The notes: generated by a model not told the origin, from the sequence alone. A DNA stretch of 64,000 nucleotides from Longimicrobium sp. (GCF_035474595.1 NZ_DATIND010000047.1:1-64000); one strand, 5' to 3'. Numbered from the stretch's first letter, positions 27,189-37,160 are shown. Numbers and translations are program-made.

Positions 27189-30100
27189 TCAGCTCGCGTT
27201 CGCCGTCAGGGCGATGGCTACGGCCTGGAGCTGGCGAACGGCCAGCGCGAACGCCGCCAGCGGGCAGTCGCCCGCCGAGAGCTCGGCGGTCAGGTCGCGG
27301 TACGCGCGGAACTCGCGCGGGTGCGCCTTCTCCAGCGCGGCCAGCGCGCGCGCCGGGTCCTCGCCGCCGCGGAGGACGGCGGCCACCACCACGCGCTGCG
27401 CGCCGGTCAGGTCGTCGCCCAGCGCGCCGGCGTAGCGCCGCTCCCACGGGTTGTCGCCCGCGGCCACGCGCAGCCCCTCGCGCAGCCGCGCCGTCCCCAG
27501 CTTCTCCGACACGGCGTAGAAGGCCCTGGCGGTGCGGATCTCCTCCGTTCCCGCGCCGCGCGCCGCGTGCACGATCTCCAGCAGCTGCGGAAGGAAGCGC
27601 AGGGTGATGATGCGCTCGCCCAGCGCCTTCTCCACCCCCAGCTGCTCCAGCTCGCGCAGGCGGTCGTGGAACATGGTCCGGTCGTCGCCCGCCACGAACT
27701 TGCCGAAGCTGCCGCGCAGCGCGGAAAGGCCGGTGCGCGCCTCCTCGATCAGCGCGCCGGTGTCGCCGCCGTCCGGGAGGTTGGCCAGGAGCCAGTGCGT
27801 GGTCTGCTCCAGCACCCGCGCCAGCCCGTTCAGCCAGCGGTAGATGGTCTCCGACGGGAAGCGCCCCTCCGCCCCGGCCAGGTCCGCGCGGATCTCCGGC
27901 GCCCCGGCCACGCGGCTGGCGACGAGCCATGCACGCACCACCTCGGCGATCCCCCGCCCCGTGTCGCGGCTCACGCGGTGGAGGAACGACGAGCCCATCA
28001 GGTTCACCAGGTCGTTCACCAGCTCGGTGGTGATGATCTCGCGCCGCAGCCGGTGCTCGCGCAGCCGCGCGGGGCCGGCCGCCTCCACCGCCGCGGGCGG
28101 GAAGTAGTCCACCAGGTACTCGTCGGTCGCCGGGTCGTCGGGCACGGTGCTCTCCAGCAGCGCACCCTTGGCCTGCAGCTTGGCGTGGGCCAGGAGGACG
28201 GCCAGCGTGGGGCGCGTGAGCCCGGTCTTGTTCTGCCGCCGCGCCCGCAGCCCCTCGGCGTCGGGCATTCCCTCGGCCGCGGGGTCCAGCCGCCCGTCGC
28301 GCGCCCGCGCCTCCATGAACGAGGCGAAGTCGTCCAGCGCCTCCCTGCTCCGCAATTCGTCGAGCGAGACGGCGAGCGACTGGCCGAAGTTGTTGCGCAG
28401 CACCAGCCGGTTCACGTCGCCGGTCATCGACCGCAGCAGCTCGTTGCGGCCCTCCATCGCCAGGTCGCCGTCGCGCACCACGCGGCCCACCAGGATCTTC
28501 AGGTTCACCTCGTGGTCCGACATGTCCACGCCGGCCGAGTTGTCCAGCGCGTCAGTGTTGATCTTCCCGCCGCGGAGCGCGAAGTCGATGCGCCCCTGCT
28601 GGGTGAAGCCCAGGTTGCCGCCCTCGCCCACCACCTTGGCGCGCAGCTCGCCGCTCTCGATGCGCACGGGGTCGTTGCTGGTGTCGCCCACGTCGGCGTT
28701 GGTCTCGTCGGGCGAGCGCACGTAGGTGCCGATGCCGCCGTTCCAGAGCAGGTCCACCGGCGCCTTCAGCACCGCGCGCACCAGCCCCTCGCCGTCCAGC
28801 CGCCCCACGCCGTCGGCCAGCCCCAGCGCGGCGCGCGCCTCGGGCGTCAGCTCCACCTCCTTGCTGGCGCGGGGAACGATCATGGCGCCGGGAGAAAGGA
28901 CGGAGCGGTCGTAGTCGTCCCAGCTGGAGCGGGGGAGGTCGAACATCCGCTTCCGCTCGGCGAACGAGCGCGCCGGGTCGGGGTCGGGGTCGATGAAGAT
29001 GTGCCGGTGGTCGAACGCCGCCACCAGGCGGATGACGGGCGACAGCAGCATCCCGTTGCCGAACACGTCGCCGCTCATGTCGCCGATGCCGGCCACGGTG
29101 AAGGGCTGCGTCTGGATATCCGTGCCCATCTCGCGGAAGTGCCGCTTCACGCACTCCCACGCCCCGCGCGCGGTGATCCCCTCGACCTTGTGGTCGTATC
29201 CCTGGCTGCCGCCGCTCGCGAACGCGTCATCCAGCCAGAAGCCGTACTCCGCCGCCACCGCGTTGGCCGTGTCGGACAGGTGCGCCGTCCCCTTGTCGGC
29301 CGCGACCACCAGGTACGGGTCGTCGCCGTCGTGGCGGACCACGTCGGGCGGCGGCACCACCCTGCCGTCGACCAGGTTGTCGGTGAGGTCCAGCAGGCCG
29401 CGCATCAGCGTCATGTACTGCTGGCGCGCCTCCTCCATCTGCGCGTCGCGGTCGGCCGGCTGCCGCTTGGTGATGAAGCCGCCCTTGGAGCCGCTGGGAA
29501 CGATGGTGGCGTTCTTCACCACCTGGGTCAGGACGAGCCCCAGGATCTCGGTGCGGAAGTCGTCGGGGCGGTCGCTCCAGCGGATGCCGCCGCGCGAGAC
29601 CGGCGCGGCGCGCAGGTGCACCCCCTCCATCCGCGCGGAGTGGACGTAGACTTCGTAGAGGAGACGCGTCTTCTTCAGGTCCTCCACGTCCGCCGAGCGC
29701 ACCTTCACGGAGATGTAGGGGACGCCGCCGGAGCGGAAGACGGGGTCCGCGCCGCCGTGACGGAAGTAGTTGGTGCGGACCGTGGCCTCCACCAGGTTCA
29801 TCAGCCGCCGGAGCGCCCGGTCGTCGGCCAGCGACGTCACCTTCTCCAGCTCCACCAGCACCGTCTGCCGCAGCCCCTGCATCTCCGCCTTCGTCGTCTT
29901 CTTTTCCGGCGACAGGCGCGCATGGAAGAGGTCGATCAGGAGACGCGCGAAGTGGGGATGGGTGGTGAAGGCGCGCACCGGGGCCAGGCGGCTGGGCACC
30001 GCGCCGATCTGCGAGGCGTAGTTGGCGTAGGTGCGCACCACGTCCACCTCGCGCCACCGCAGCCCGGCCAGGAGGGTGAGGGCGGCGTAGGCGTCGCGCT

Positions 30101-32069
30101 CCGCGTCGCCCGCGCGCGAGGCCAGCAGGCTTTCCGCCAGCGCGCCGAACAGCTCCGGGGGGATGGGCTCGCCCGCGCGCGTCTGCACGTGGAACGAGTA
30201 CACCATCAGGTGCGGCAGCTCGTCGCTGGGCTGGAACTCGAAGGTGTCGACCTCCAGCACCTTCACCCCGTGGTCCTCCAGGATGGGCATGAAGTCGGAG
30301 AGCACCAGCCGCTCGCCCGCGAGGTACAGGCGCAGCACGGTGGCCCCGGCGGCCACCAGCTCGCCGTCCACCGCGGGGCGGAGGAGGAGGGAGACGGTCT
30401 GGCCGGCGCGCAGCATCTCGTCCATGCGCAGGACGTCGGGGACCGTGGCCAGCGGATTGTTGGCCGCGCGGTAGTCGGCGCCCACCACCTGGCCGTACGC
30501 CTGCGCCAGGCGGCGCGCCTCGCCCGCGTCCACCGCGTGCGCCAGCCGCTCCTCGAGCAGGTCTTCCCACGAGCGCAGGAGCTCGCCGATCCCGGCCTCA
30601 AGGTCGCGCTCGGTGGCCGCCACGTCGCCCTGCCCCGGCGCGGCGCCGTCGCGCCCGGTGAGGTAGTAGTGGATGCGCGCCTGGTCGGCCGCGCCGGCCG
30701 GGTTGGAGCTACGCAGCGTGGCCCCCAGCCGCCGCTCCAGCATGGCCCCGATCTCCTTGCGGATGCGGTTGCTGAAGCGCCCGCGCGGGAGGATGACCAT
30801 CACCGCCGCCTCGTTGCGCAGCGGGTCGGGGCGCAGCACCACCCGCACCTCGTCGCTGAACAGGTGCCCAAGGACCGCGTCCACCTCGTCGCGCAGCTGC
30901 CCGGTGGAGGCCTGGAACAGCTCCTCCTTGGGCATCTCGTGCAGGATGGAGATGATCTCCTTGTAGTCGTGGCTCCCCGGGCGCGCGCCGTCCTGCTCCA
31001 GCAGCGAGCGCACCTTGTGGCGCACGATGGGGATCTCGGCGGGGTTCTGGCCGTACGCCTGGCTGGTGAACAGCCCCAGGAAGCGCCACTCGCCCACCAC
31101 GTTCCCCTGCTCGTCCAGCCGCTTCACGCCGATGTAGTCCATCCGCGCCAGGCGGTGCACCGTGGACTCGCGGTTGGCCTTGCTGACGATGAGCAGCGGC
31201 CCGCGCAGCACGCGCTCGCGCAGCGCCGGCTGCATGGTGCCGATGCGCTGCGGGTCGGCGTACTGCGAGCGGTCCTCGTCGGCCAGGATCCCCAGCCCGC
31301 TCCCCTTTTCCACCCGCACCACGGCCTGCTCGCCCTCGCCCGCGATCTCGTAGGCGCGCGCGCCCAGGAAGACGAAGTTCCCCTCGCGCAGCCACCCCAG
31401 GAACTCCAGGTACTCGCCGTACTCGCGCGCGCGGTCGGGAAAGCGGCGGACGTAGCCGGCCACCGCGGCCTGCACCCGCTCCACCTGCCGCACCATGGCG
31501 GCGAAGTCGCGTGTGGCCTCCACCACGTCGCTGAGCCGCCGGCGCACCTCTTCGCGGATCTCGGCGGCGCGCTCGCGGCGCGGAACGTGGGGGATCTCCA
31601 CGTGCCCCAGCGCCTCCAGCCCCTCGCCGCCGCCCGCGCCGGTGCCCACCGCGGTGATGGCGCCGTCCTCCGCCCGCTGCACGCGCAGCACGGGGTAGAC
31701 GTAGTGGAGGATGGGGATGTTCTCGGCGTTCAGGTACTCGCGGATGGTGTCCACGATGAACGGACGGTCGCCCACCTCGGTGCGGATGACGGTGACGGGC
31801 GCCTTCCACCCCTCGTCGCGGGGGTCGGTGACCTCGGCGTTCACCTGGTCGGGGCGGGCGCGCTTCAGGAACTCCCACGCGCCCAGCGTCATGGCGGCCA
31901 GCTCCTCCACCGAGCGCTCCTCCAGCAGCGTGCGGGGGATGCGGCCGAAAAAGATCCGCGCGAAGTCGCAGGCAAGCTGCTGGTCCGCGCGGCCCTGGGT
32001 GCCGATGTAGTTGCAGAGCTCGTCGACCGTGACCGACTGGGCGGACGAGGGAAGGGTGACGGTACTCAT
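27189..32069 (-). CDS. gdhB: NAD-specific glutamate dehydrogenase, large (about 180 kDa) type
   Basis: 1,626 aa, the size of the giant bacterial NAD-GDH class, which oxidises glutamate to 2-oxoglutarate and ammonia. The long N-terminal regulatory region contains the class-specific VGDRPFIVDTIREYLNAENIPILHYVYPVLRV and GEWRFLGLFTS. The catalytic core is in the middle: SRGGIRWSDRPDDFRTEILGLV and PSGSKGGF with Lys862, followed by YLVVAADKGTAHLSD and NGMLLSPVIRLVAAFDHRHIF. The C-terminal domain is helical. It starts at ATG 32069. The glutamate-degrading direction links it to nitrogen and carbon balance. It stands alone on the minus strand; the upstream region is filled with repeats, so the promoter was not identified. 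Confidence 0.95.
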   Translation of the reverse strand: MSTVTLPSSAQSVTVDELCNYIGTQGRADQQLACDFARIFFGRIPRTLLEERSVEELAAMTLGAWEFLKRARPDQVNAEVTDPRDEGWKAPVTVIRTEVGDRPFIVDTIREYLNAENIPILHYVYPVLRVQRAEDGAITAVGTGAGGGEGLEALGHVEIPHVPRRERAAEIREEVRRRLSDVVEATRDFAAMVRQVERVQAAVAGYVRRFPDRAREYGEYLEFLGWLREGNFVFLGARAYEIAGEGEQAVVRVEKGSGLGILADEDRSQYADPQRIGTMQPALRERVLRGPLLIVSKANRESTVHRLARMDYIGVKRLDEQGNVVGEWRFLGLFTSQAYGQNPAEIPIVRHKVRSLLEQDGARPGSHDYKEIISILHEMPKEELFQASTGQLRDEVDAVLGHLFSDEVRVVLRPDPLRNEAAVMVILPRGRFSNRIRKEIGAMLERRLGATLRSSNPAGAADQARIHYYLTGRDGAAPGQGDVAATERDLEAGIGELLRSWEDLLEERLAHAVDAGEARRLAQAYGQVVGADYRAANNPLATVPDVLRMDEMLRAGQTVSLLLRPAVDGELVAAGATVLRLYLAGERLVLSDFMPILEDHGVKVLEVDTFEFQPSDELPHLMVYSFHVQTRAGEPIPPELFGALAESLLASRAGDAERDAYAALTLLAGLRWREVDVVRTYANYASQIGAVPSRLAPVRAFTTHPHFARLLIDLFHARLSPEKKTTKAEMQGLRQTVLVELEKVTSLADDRALRRLMNLVEATVRTNYFRHGGADPVFRSGGVPYISVKVRSADVEDLKKTRLLYEVYVHSARMEGVHLRAAPVSRGGIRWSDRPDDFRTEILGLVLTQVVKNATIVPSGSKGGFITKRQPADRDAQMEEARQQYMTLMRGLLDLTDNLVDGRVVPPPDVVRHDGDDPYLVVAADKGTAHLSDTANAVAAEYGFWLDDAFASGGSQGYDHKVEGITARGAWECVKRHFREMGTDIQTQPFTVAGIGDMSGDVFGNGMLLSPVIRLVAAFDHRHIFIDPDPDPARSFAERKRMFDLPRSSWDDYDRSVLSPGAMIVPRASKEVELTPEARAALGLADGVGRLDGEGLVRAVLKAPVDLLWNGGIGTYVRSPDETNADVGDTSNDPVRIESGELRAKVVGEGGNLGFTQQGRIDFALRGGKINTDALDNSAGVDMSDHEVNLKILVGRVVRDGDLAMEGRNELLRSMTGDVNRLVLRNNFGQSLAVSLDELRSREALDDFASFMEARARDGRLDPAAEGMPDAEGLRARRQNKTGLTRPTLAVLLAHAKLQAKGALLESTVPDDPATDEYLVDYFPPAAVEAAGPARLREHRLRREIITTELVNDLVNLMGSSFLHRVSRDTGRGIAEVVRAWLVASRVAGAPEIRADLAGAEGRFPSETIYRWLNGLARVLEQTTHWLLANLPDGGDTGALIEEARTGLSALRGSFGKFVAGDDRTMFHDRLRELEQLGVEKALGERIITLRFLPQLLEIVHAARGAGTEEIRTARAFYAVSEKLGTARLREGLRVAAGDNPWERRYAGALGDDLTGAQRVVVAAVLRGGEDPARALAALEKAHPREFRAYRDLTAELSAGDCPLAAFALAVRQLQAVAIALTANAS

Positions 32070-32155
32070 TCAGCCATGCTCGAACGGGTTGGTACGGGTT
32101 ACGGAAACGCGCGCCAATGTAGCGGATGGGGAGCGGTTTGGCACGGGGAGGAAAG

Positions 32156-32237
32156 GAAGTGCGGAAGTGCGGAAGTGCGGAAGTGCGAGAGTGCGAGAGT
32201 GCGAGAGTGCGAGAGTGCGAGAGTGCGTGAGTGCGGG
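32156..32237 (+). repeat. Octamer array (AAGTGCGG, then AGTGCGAG units)
   Basis: About ten consecutive 8-bp units, starting 87 bp upstream of the glutamate dehydrogenase start codon. The reverse-complement array is at 32586-32624. Confidence 0.9.
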
Positions 32238-32276
32238 GTGCGGGAGGAGCTTCGGTGCGCATCGGCCGGCATCGCG

Positions 32277-32327
32277 CCCTCTCCGGCCGGCCGAGGCCGT
32301 CCACCTCTCCCGTACCGGGAGAGGTAG
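32277..32327 (+). repeat. Intergenic element B, copy 2
   Basis: Same sequence as 10791-10843, including the perfect CTCTCCCG-TAC-CGGGAGAG hairpin. Confidence 0.85.
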
Positions 32328-32476
32328 CTCGATGAGATTTGCGCGACTACGGCGGCACCTTGCCCGCCCCGCTGGCCCCCCTCCCCCCGGCCCTCAGCGC
32401 AGGTCCGGGCCTCCGCCACACCGAAGCCACCAGCGCGAGCCGGATCATGCAGGCCGCGCCGATGCTGCCCCCGCCC

Positions 32477-32528
32477 CCCTCGCCCGGTACGGGAGAGGGC
32501 GAGCGCTCTAAGGCGCGGGGAGAGGGCT
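32477..32528 (+). repeat. Intergenic element B2, copy 1
   Basis: CCCTCGCCCGGTACGGGAG, then AGGGCGAGCGCTCTAAGGCGC and GGGGAGAGGGC. A reverse-complement copy lies at 46422-46474. Confidence 0.75.
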
Positions 32529-32585
32529 CCGCGGCGAGCACCGGCGCCCGGCCAGCACCGATGCCGCGCGGCTCACCGATTCCAG

Positions 32586-32624
32586 CGCACTCCCGCACTC
32601 CCGCACTCCCGCACTTCCGCACTT
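32586..32624 (-). repeat. Inverted octamer array (CACTCCCG/CACTTCCG units)
   Basis: Five 8-bp units, reverse complement of the array type at 32156-32237. The two arrays bracket elements B and B2. Confidence 0.85.
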
Positions 32625-32724
32625 ATCTCCCTTCCCCTTCCGCGCCATCCTGTGTATCTTCGTGAATCCCCCACACCTACGACACTTGCAGCCGCTCCGG
32701 GGCAATCCGACCGCGGGCCTTCTC

Positions 32725-33732
32725 ATGCATCGCCGCCGTATCGACCTTCTGTCCTTCGTCGCTCCCCTCGTGGGCGCCCTCGCCATCGCGCTGCTGTCGG
32801 TGGGGATGGTGAGCGCGTGGGCGCGTGCCGACGCACCCGAGTCCGCCGACGCCGCGCTGACGGTGCTTCCCGCGATGCGCGCGGCGCCGGCGGTGGTGGT
32901 GGACACGCAGTTCATCGGGGGATACGCCAAGGGGACGTTCGCGGACGCGCTGCAGGCCGTGGCGGGCGACCTGTCGCAGCCCGAGCGCGAGATGATCGGG
33001 CGGCACCTGGACAAGATCTTCCTTCCCCTCCTGAACCAGCAGGGGATGCCCAACGGCGGGCGCCTGCGGCTGGCGTACGAGCGCACCCGCAAGCCCGACG
33101 GCACCACCCGCGCCATCCAGGTGCTGGCGGCCGAGGCGGCGGTGGGCGGCACGCTCTACACCGTGTTCCTCTACGACCACGGCGACCGCCCCGGCTACTA
33201 CGACGACTGGGGCCGCTCGCTCGACCCGGTGCCGTGGACGGGGCCGCTGTCCAGCATGCGGGTGACGTCGCCGTTCGCGTCCAACCGCTTCCACCCCATC
33301 CTGCACCGCGTGCTCCCGCACCTGGGCGTGGACCTGGCGGCGGCGTACGGCACGCCGGTGCGCGCCGCGGCGGACGGGAGCATCACCTGGAGCGGGCCCA
33401 AGGGCGGATACGGCAACCTGATCGAGGTCACGCACCCCAACGGCTACGCCACGCGCTACGGCCACCTTTCGTCGGTCGCCGTCCGCCCCGGCGCCATCGT
33501 CCGCCAGGGCGACGTGATCGGCTACGTGGGCGCCACGGGGCTGGCCACCGCGCCGCACCTGCACTACGAGGTGCGCCGCAAGGGCCTGCCGGTCGACCCC
33601 ATGCTGGTGCAGCCCACCGCCCGCACCACCGGCGACGTGGGCTACGACTTCGGCTGGCGCCAGGAGCGCACCTCGCTGGCCGAGCTGCTCGCCCGCGCCC
33701 CGCAGGTGGTGTCGTCGGGGACGAGCTACTGA
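32725..33732 (+). CDS. M23-family peptidase (LysM-less, membrane-anchored)
   Basis: 335 aa from ATG 32725 (MHRRRIDLLSFVAPLVG), with an N-terminal membrane anchor or signal (about 8-32). The lysostaphin-type zinc site is complete: His199 and Asp203 in HLGVDLA, then HLH (278-280) in APHLHYEV. Further family features are the beta-strand turns GGYGNLIEVTHPNGYATRYGHLS and VRQGDVIGYVGATG. The middle resembles the M23 OapA-like N-domain. It probably cleaves peptidoglycan cross-links or activates amidases in the periplasm. A longer frame start at 32662 lacks support. Confidence 0.9.
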   Translation: MHRRRIDLLSFVAPLVGALAIALLSVGMVSAWARADAPESADAALTVLPAMRAAPAVVVDTQFIGGYAKGTFADALQAVAGDLSQPEREMIGRHLDKIFLPLLNQQGMPNGGRLRLAYERTRKPDGTTRAIQVLAAEAAVGGTLYTVFLYDHGDRPGYYDDWGRSLDPVPWTGPLSSMRVTSPFASNRFHPILHRVLPHLGVDLAAAYGTPVRAAADGSITWSGPKGGYGNLIEVTHPNGYATRYGHLSSVAVRPGAIVRQGDVIGYVGATGLATAPHLHYEVRRKGLPVDPMLVQPTARTTGDVGYDFGWRQERTSLAELLARAPQVVSSGTSY

Positions 33733-33755
33733 CGGTGAGGCGGATGGAGCTGACG

Positions 33756-33788
33756 AGCGGGGCCGGCGCGATCAGCGCCGGCCCCGCT
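33756..33788. terminator. Bidirectional terminator hairpin
   Basis: Perfect 14-bp arms AGCGGGGCCGGCGC/GCGCCGGCCCCGCT with a GATCA loop, between convergent genes ending at 33732 and 33849. Confidence 0.75.
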
Positions 33789-33848
33789 TCCGTTGTCGCA
33801 GCTGTCGCCACCGTCCTCGCCTTCAGGAATCTTCCGCACTTCCGCACT

Positions 33849-36230
33849 TCACCCGCCGTACAGCCCGCGGTAGATGGCGCGGTTGCGGGTGAGGATCTTC
33901 ACGTAGTCGCGCGTTTCGTCGAAGGGGATGCGCTCGGTGAAGAGCTCCGGGTCGCGGTGCTCGGGGAAGGAGCGCCAGCGGTTGGCGCGCCCCGGCCCCG
34001 CGTTGTAGGCCACGAAGACGAGCGGCAGGTCGCCGCCGTAGTTGCGGATCTGCGCGGCCAGGAAGCGCGTTCCCAGGTGCACGTTGATCTCGGGGTTGAA
34101 GAGGAGGTCGGAGCTCCATCCCCCCACCCCCGCGCCCGCGGCCAGCCCCGAGGCGGTCCCCGGCATCACCTGCATCAGCCCCATCGCCCCGGCGCGGGAA
34201 AGGGCGCGCGGCTTGAACGACGACTCCTGGCGGATGAGCGCCGCCGCCAGGAACGGGTCCACCCCGCGCTCCCGCGCCTCGGCCGCGATCATGTCGCGGA
34301 AGGGGAAGGGGTAGAGGATGCGCGCCAGCCGCAGGTCGTACGGCGCGCCCGCCTTGCGCACCTCCAGCCCGATGCGGATCCCCTGCGGCGCGAAGCCGCG
34401 CGCCTCCAGCGCCTCGGCGAGCGGGTAGAGGAGCGCGCGGTCGGTCCCCGCCTCCTTCACGCGCCGGGCGACGTCCTCCTCGGCCTCGCGCCAGAGGTCG
34501 GCCTTGCGCAGCAGGTCCAGCGTCTCCATCCACCCGCGCACCCGCTCCACCGCCGCCGGGGCGTCGGCGGGGGCGGGGGCCAGGGGGATGGGCCAGTAGC
34601 GCTCGCCCATGCGCTCGGCCGCGCGGACGGAGTAGTACGACAGCGGCTCCTTGGCGCGCACCTCGCGCCAGCGCTCGCGCGCGCCGGCGGCGTCTCCGCG
34701 CGCGGCGGCGGCGCGGCCGGCCCAGTACGTGGCCTGCAGCCACAGGTCGCCCGCGGGAAAGCGGGCGCGGTACTGGTCGTACGCGCCCGCCGCGCCCCCC
34801 CAGTCGCCCGCCAGCAGCGCCGCGCCGCCCAGGCGCATCAGCGCCTGCCCCGCGCGCGGCGAGGTGGGATACTCGGAGGCGAGGCGGCGCAGGATCGCGT
34901 TCGCGCCCGCCGCGTTCGCATCGCCCGCCAGGTCCGCCGCCTGCCAGAGCGCGTCGGCGGACGAGGGCTGGCCGGGGAAGCGCCGCGCCGTCTCCATGAA
35001 CGCCTGCATGGCGGCGGCGCGCCCCTGCGTCCGGTACCGCGACCGCCCGACGAGGTACGACGCCTCCGCGGCCACCGGCGGCGGCGCGTCGCCGATAGTG
35101 GAGAGCGCGCCGACGGCCTCGGCGAAGCGGCCGGCGGCGAAGAGCGCGCGCCCCATCCGCATCTGCACGTCCTGCCGCTGCGCGGGCGCGCCGCCGCCGG
35201 CCGACAGCCACGCGCGGTAGCCGTCCGCCGCGCGGCCGGGGTTCCCGTTGCGGTCGTACGCCAGGGCGATGGCGAGATCGTCGTCGGCCCCCAGCCGCGG
35301 GAGCGCGGCAAGGGTGCGCGCCGCGTCCACCGCCGCGACACCGGCCGCCGCGTCGGAGAGGGCGGCGCGCAGCTCCTGACGGGCGGCCGCGGTGTCGCCC
35401 TGCGCCAGCGCGGCCTGCGCGGCGAGCGTTGCCAGCGCGGCGCGCTCCGCCGGCTCGGTGGCGCGGGCGCGGAAGGCGAGCGCCAGCGCGCGGGCGCCGG
35501 CGGGGTCGCGCGCGGCCCGGTACGCGCCGACGCGGGCGCGCCGCGAGCGGAGCGGCGCCTCCGCTACGCCGTCGCCGACGAGCGCGCGGATGCGCGCCGT
35601 GTCCCCGCGCTCCACCAGCGCCTCGGCGGCCAGGACGCTCGCCCAGCCGGAGAGCGCGGGGGTGCGGGTGCGCGCGGCCTCCAGCGCCCGCACCCCTTCG
35701 TCCACGCGCCCGGCGCGGAGGAGGACGAGCCCGTAGCGCAGCTCCGCGACGCCCTCCCACTCCGGGACCTCGCGCCCGGCCGACGCCCGCAGCGCGCGTC
35801 CGTACGCGTCCGCCGCGCCCGCCAGGTCGCGCGCCTCCTCGCGCGCGCGGCCGAGGAGAAACCACCCCTCGCCGTGCTCCAGCGTGTCCAGCCATGGCTT
35901 GGCGTTCAGCAGCCCGCGCACGTTGCTCCACCCGCCCCACGCGCCCTCGGTGCGGGCGGCCAGGAGGACGAGCCCCGGCGCCGAGTCCGCGCGGACGAGC
36001 TCGCGGAGACGGCGCGCGGCGGCCCAGTTGCGCCCGGCGCGCAGCAGCTCCGCCACGTCCTGCGGAACGGGGACGTTGGCGACCTTGGCCGGCACGCGCG
36101 TCGGGGCGGGCGCGAGCGCCGGCGCGGGGCCGGGCTTCGCCGGCTCGGGCGAGGCGAGGCGCACGGCGCCCCAGACCAGCAGCGGCGCGGCGAGGACGGG
36201 AAGCATGAGCAGGATGCGGCGTTGATCCAT
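33849..36230 (-). CDS. Soluble-lytic-transglycosylase-like protein with long TPR-type region
   Basis: 793 aa. An N-terminal signal/anchor (MLPVLAAPLLVWGAV) precedes a 600-residue Ala/Arg-rich helical-repeat region resembling the U-shaped superhelix of Slt70. The C-terminal SLT domain has catalytic Glu669 in ALIRQESSFKP, then GAMGLMQVMPGTA, NPEINVHLGTRFL and VFVAYNAGPGR. It cleaves peptidoglycan glycan strands, leaving 1,6-anhydro ends. It is convergent with the M23 peptidase, so two wall-cleaving enzymes sit side by side. Confidence 0.9.
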   Translation of the reverse strand: MDQRRILLMLPVLAAPLLVWGAVRLASPEPAKPGPAPALAPAPTRVPAKVANVPVPQDVAELLRAGRNWAAARRLRELVRADSAPGLVLLAARTEGAWGGWSNVRGLLNAKPWLDTLEHGEGWFLLGRAREEARDLAGAADAYGRALRASAGREVPEWEGVAELRYGLVLLRAGRVDEGVRALEAARTRTPALSGWASVLAAEALVERGDTARIRALVGDGVAEAPLRSRRARVGAYRAARDPAGARALALAFRARATEPAERAALATLAAQAALAQGDTAAARQELRAALSDAAAGVAAVDAARTLAALPRLGADDDLAIALAYDRNGNPGRAADGYRAWLSAGGGAPAQRQDVQMRMGRALFAAGRFAEAVGALSTIGDAPPPVAAEASYLVGRSRYRTQGRAAAMQAFMETARRFPGQPSSADALWQAADLAGDANAAGANAILRRLASEYPTSPRAGQALMRLGGAALLAGDWGGAAGAYDQYRARFPAGDLWLQATYWAGRAAAARGDAAGARERWREVRAKEPLSYYSVRAAERMGERYWPIPLAPAPADAPAAVERVRGWMETLDLLRKADLWREAEEDVARRVKEAGTDRALLYPLAEALEARGFAPQGIRIGLEVRKAGAPYDLRLARILYPFPFRDMIAAEARERGVDPFLAAALIRQESSFKPRALSRAGAMGLMQVMPGTASGLAAGAGVGGWSSDLLFNPEINVHLGTRFLAAQIRNYGGDLPLVFVAYNAGPGRANRWRSFPEHRDPELFTERIPFDETRDYVKILTRNRAIYRGLYGG

Positions 36231-36295
36231 CAGAAGCGGGTCGGCGGTGCGCAGGAGCGGTCACCGGACGGCTCCGCGAGGAGTGTGCCCCCGGG

Positions 36296-36333
36296 GAAGT
36301 GCGGGAGTGCGAGAGTGCGAGAGTGCGAAAGTG
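36296..36333 (+). repeat. Octamer array (AGTGCGAG units)
   Basis: Four to five 8-bp units just upstream of the transglycosylase start. Confidence 0.85.
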
Positions 36334-36364
36334 GGGGACGGGGGATTCGGAGGCTTGAGTGTTT

Positions 36365-36410
36365 AAGTGCTGAGTGCTGAGTGCTGAGTGCTGAGTGCTG
36401 AGTGCTGAGT
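36365..36410 (+). repeat. Heptamer array (AGTGCTG x6)
   Basis: Six uninterrupted 7-bp units, the same heptamer as at 10740-10760 and 10976-11003. Confidence 0.92.
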
Positions 36411-36678
36411 TGGGCGATGGCGGAAGCGACGTTCCTCGCGTCGGGGATGTGGAAAACGCTCGTTCGGGACGGGGCCGGTACGCGTTTGTCCCCCGCCGCA
36501 GCCAGCCAGCGGGGATGCGGGAAGCTTGCGTCGAGACTTCGGCGTGACGAGGCCGCCGGGGGCCCGGCGCCGTTGGGCACGGTCGTATCGTGCCCTACGG
36601 CGCGCGCAGCCCGGTTCCGCGCCCCGGCGCGGAACACGCCCGAACCCGGCGGTTACGTCGGTTGGGGACGGCGAAGAA
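36411..36678. other. Intergenic DNA, one hairpin, no gene seen
   Basis: A GGGCACG/CGTGCCC hairpin lies at about 36575-36596. Nothing else in this stretch could be supported. Confidence 0.4.
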
Positions 36679-37092
36679 TCAGTGGGAAACTTCGAGTTCG
36701 CCGAGGCGGCGGCGCACTTCCTCGAGGACGCGGCGGGGGTCGCAGGGCTTGGTCAGGTACCCGTCGCACCCCGCGTCGATCGCGCGTTTGCCCACCGAGC
36801 CGTAACGGTGTGCGGTGATGATGACCACCGGGATGGCTCCGGTTTCGGGGTCGAGCTTCAGCGTCTCGGTGGCGCGGATGCCGTCCATGCCGGGCATGGA
36901 GATGTCCATCAGGATCAGGTCGGGATGCTCCTCGCGCGCGGCGCGGATCCCCTCCGCCCCGTTGTCCGTGGCCAGCACGCGGTAGCCGTGGTGATGCAGG
37001 TACATCGCGTTGATCGCCCGCATCTCGATCTGGTCCTCGACGATCAGCACGGTCTTCGCGCCACGCGTCTTCTGATCGAACGCCTGGTACAT
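36679..37092 (-). CDS. Single-domain response regulator (CheY-like)
   Basis: 137 aa, receiver domain only. Acidic pocket VEDQ (Glu19/Asp20), phospho-acceptor Asp63 in LILMDISMPGMDG, switch Thr in VVIITAHR, and Lys115 in YLTKPCDP. No output domain is fused, so it probably works by protein-protein contact in a phosphorelay. No histidine kinase is encoded nearby. It is divergent from the small secreted protein at 37261. Confidence 0.93.
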   Translation of the reverse strand: MYQAFDQKTRGAKTVLIVEDQIEMRAINAMYLHHHGYRVLATDNGAEGIRAAREEHPDLILMDISMPGMDGIRATETLKLDPETGAIPVVIITAHRYGSVGKRAIDAGCDGYLTKPCDPRRVLEEVRRRLGELEVSH

Positions 37093-37148
37093 CTGTTACC
37101 CTCTGCTACGTTCCGGATGATGGAAGTGGGTGTCCTGCAACGTAATAC

Positions 37149-37160
37149 GCGTGTACACGC
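37149..37160. promoter_or_regulatory. 12-bp palindrome in a divergent promoter region
   Basis: GCGTGTACACGC, perfectly symmetrical, between the divergent response-regulator and secreted-protein genes. Candidate operator only. Confidence 0.35.

Noticed and set aside
27321-32327. Very long open frame on the plus strand opposite the glutamate dehydrogenase gene
   Set aside because: It is antisense to a fully conserved 1,626-aa enzyme. High GC keeps the opposite frame open, and its translation is His/Arg/Gly/Ala-rich with no family features.
32385-32400. Possible small genes in the repeat-filled gap 32070-32724
   Set aside because: All open frames there run through repeat arrays and hairpin elements, with no ribosome-binding site or conserved segment.
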